64,000 nucleotides of DNA from the NCBI GenBank assembly GCA_963565915.1, contig OY751495.1, positions 1,302,001-1,366,000 on the forward strand, read 5' to 3'. How positions within the stretch are numbered: the stretch's first letter is position 1; each line of letters begins with the position of its first letter. The DNA comes from Entoloma clypeatum. Lineage: Eukaryota > Basidiomycota > Agaricomycetes > Agaricales > Entolomataceae. Positions 63,473 through 64,000 of this stretch are shown piece by piece. Under the pieces are notes generated by a model, which made no database searches, was not told the origin of the DNA, and saw only the letters and a list, made by a program, of their open reading frames with translations. A program made the translations under genes and the position numbers.

Positions 63473-64000
63473 ATTTAGTTTCTCCATGGATGATCTTTAT
63501 TTCACGTCATCCACTTCGTCATTTGCAACAACTATCCAGTCCTTAATTTCTAATTATTGTCCTTTTCAGGCAAGTTTGCCACATGACATTTTTTCATTGA
63601 AAAAACATCAAAAGATTCTGACGACCATAACTCAACAACGACCAAGTACTAGATGCCGCGACAGACCAAAAATTGCTCCTATGAGCACTTGCAATCTGTT
63701 TTTCATTGACTGAGGAGAATACAACAACAATCTAATACATCTGTCTGTCAACGATGTCAGAAAATGAAACATCCTGATGAATATATTGTACCGCCTCACA
63801 AGGCTCAGGGATCTCACATCTGGAGTAATAGCACACCTCCATATGAGCAGTCTAGAATGCCACTTGCTGATGGTTTATCCACTTTTGCAGTGATAAAGCC
63901 AGATACTCAACGGAAGCATGGCCTCTCTGAAAGCTCTCCCATTGACCCATCTGGTCGTCTGAGTTTCAAGCAACCACGGCTCATTTCTTGCGAATCATGC
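63473..64000 (+). other. unassigned sequence after the Helitron break
   Basis: From 63473 the sequence no longer follows Hel-A. A plus frame at about 63716-64000 reads CQRCQKMKHPDEYIVPPHKA and then PSGRLSFKQPRLISCESC, a Cys-containing, possibly transposon-encoded stretch that runs off the window. Not recognised. Confidence 0.3.

Noticed and set aside
1..64000. CRISPR arrays, rRNA genes, bacterial operons or terminators
   Set aside because: None seen. The tandem repeats found are minisatellites or duplications without unique spacers, and the context is eukaryotic.

Overview
The window reads as a heavily mobile, decaying region of a filamentous basidiomycete genome, most likely a mushroom-forming Agaricomycete. 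The reasons are short GT-AG introns, a basidiomycete-type RepHel Helitron, a Tad1-type LINE, chromodomain Gypsy elements, a Tc1/mariner-like transposase of a type I associate with Agaricomycetes, and relics of two 2OG-Fe(II) oxygenase families that I recall as expanded there. I see no intact single-copy housekeeping gene. Nearly everything is a transposable element or a gene relic carried by one, nested several deep.

Left part (1-15.9 kb). A minus-strand Helitron (Hel-A) is split by a young chromodomain Gypsy (G1, 279-5629; two LTRs differing at about 2 of 388 bases; TSD CATCT). Upstream it is split by a 247-bp TG...CA element with 5-bp TSDs that carries a tRNA-like Pol III unit (called TRIM-t here). 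That element is itself split by a 5.3-kb LINE (10322-15630; 13-bp TSD).

Middle (15.9-31.3 kb). Degenerate Gypsy and LINE scraps lead into a cluster of intron-containing gene relics. These are a minus-strand TET/JBP-like dioxygenase (about 20.6-22.3 kb), a divergent plus-strand multi-exon gene ending in a JmjC-like domain (22.7-26.9 kb, hit by another TRIM-t), a minus-strand AT-hook gene (27.2-29.1 kb), and a two-exon ORF (29.85-30.53 kb). The stretch ends in a terminal palindrome (to 31320) abutting plus-strand Helitron sequence (Hel-B). I call this stretch E1; its left end was not found.

Right part (31.3-64 kb). Hel-B is interrupted between 31568 and 62731 by a 31-kb composite (E2) whose right end matches that of E1. 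Inside E2 lie a Tc1/mariner-like element with matching TIRs 12.4 kb apart (31837-44248) filled with a truncated Copia, a minisatellite-bearing repeat (R1) and a Gypsy (G2); a second R1; another Gypsy (G3) hit by a third TRIM-t; a hAT-like element (51930-54736) holding a foldback and a truncated LINE; long palindromes; and, at 57-62.7 kb, a second degraded copy of the E1-type accessory region.

Two themes run through the window. First, in-frame stops are overwhelmingly TGA where CGA (Arg) is expected; in several places a sister copy proves CGA to TGA, which points to CpG (methylation-type) decay. Second, Pol III-like or palindromic modules (tRNA-like LTR-type elements, an approximately 85-bp hairpin family, terminal hairpins) recur and are not explained by the standard element classes.
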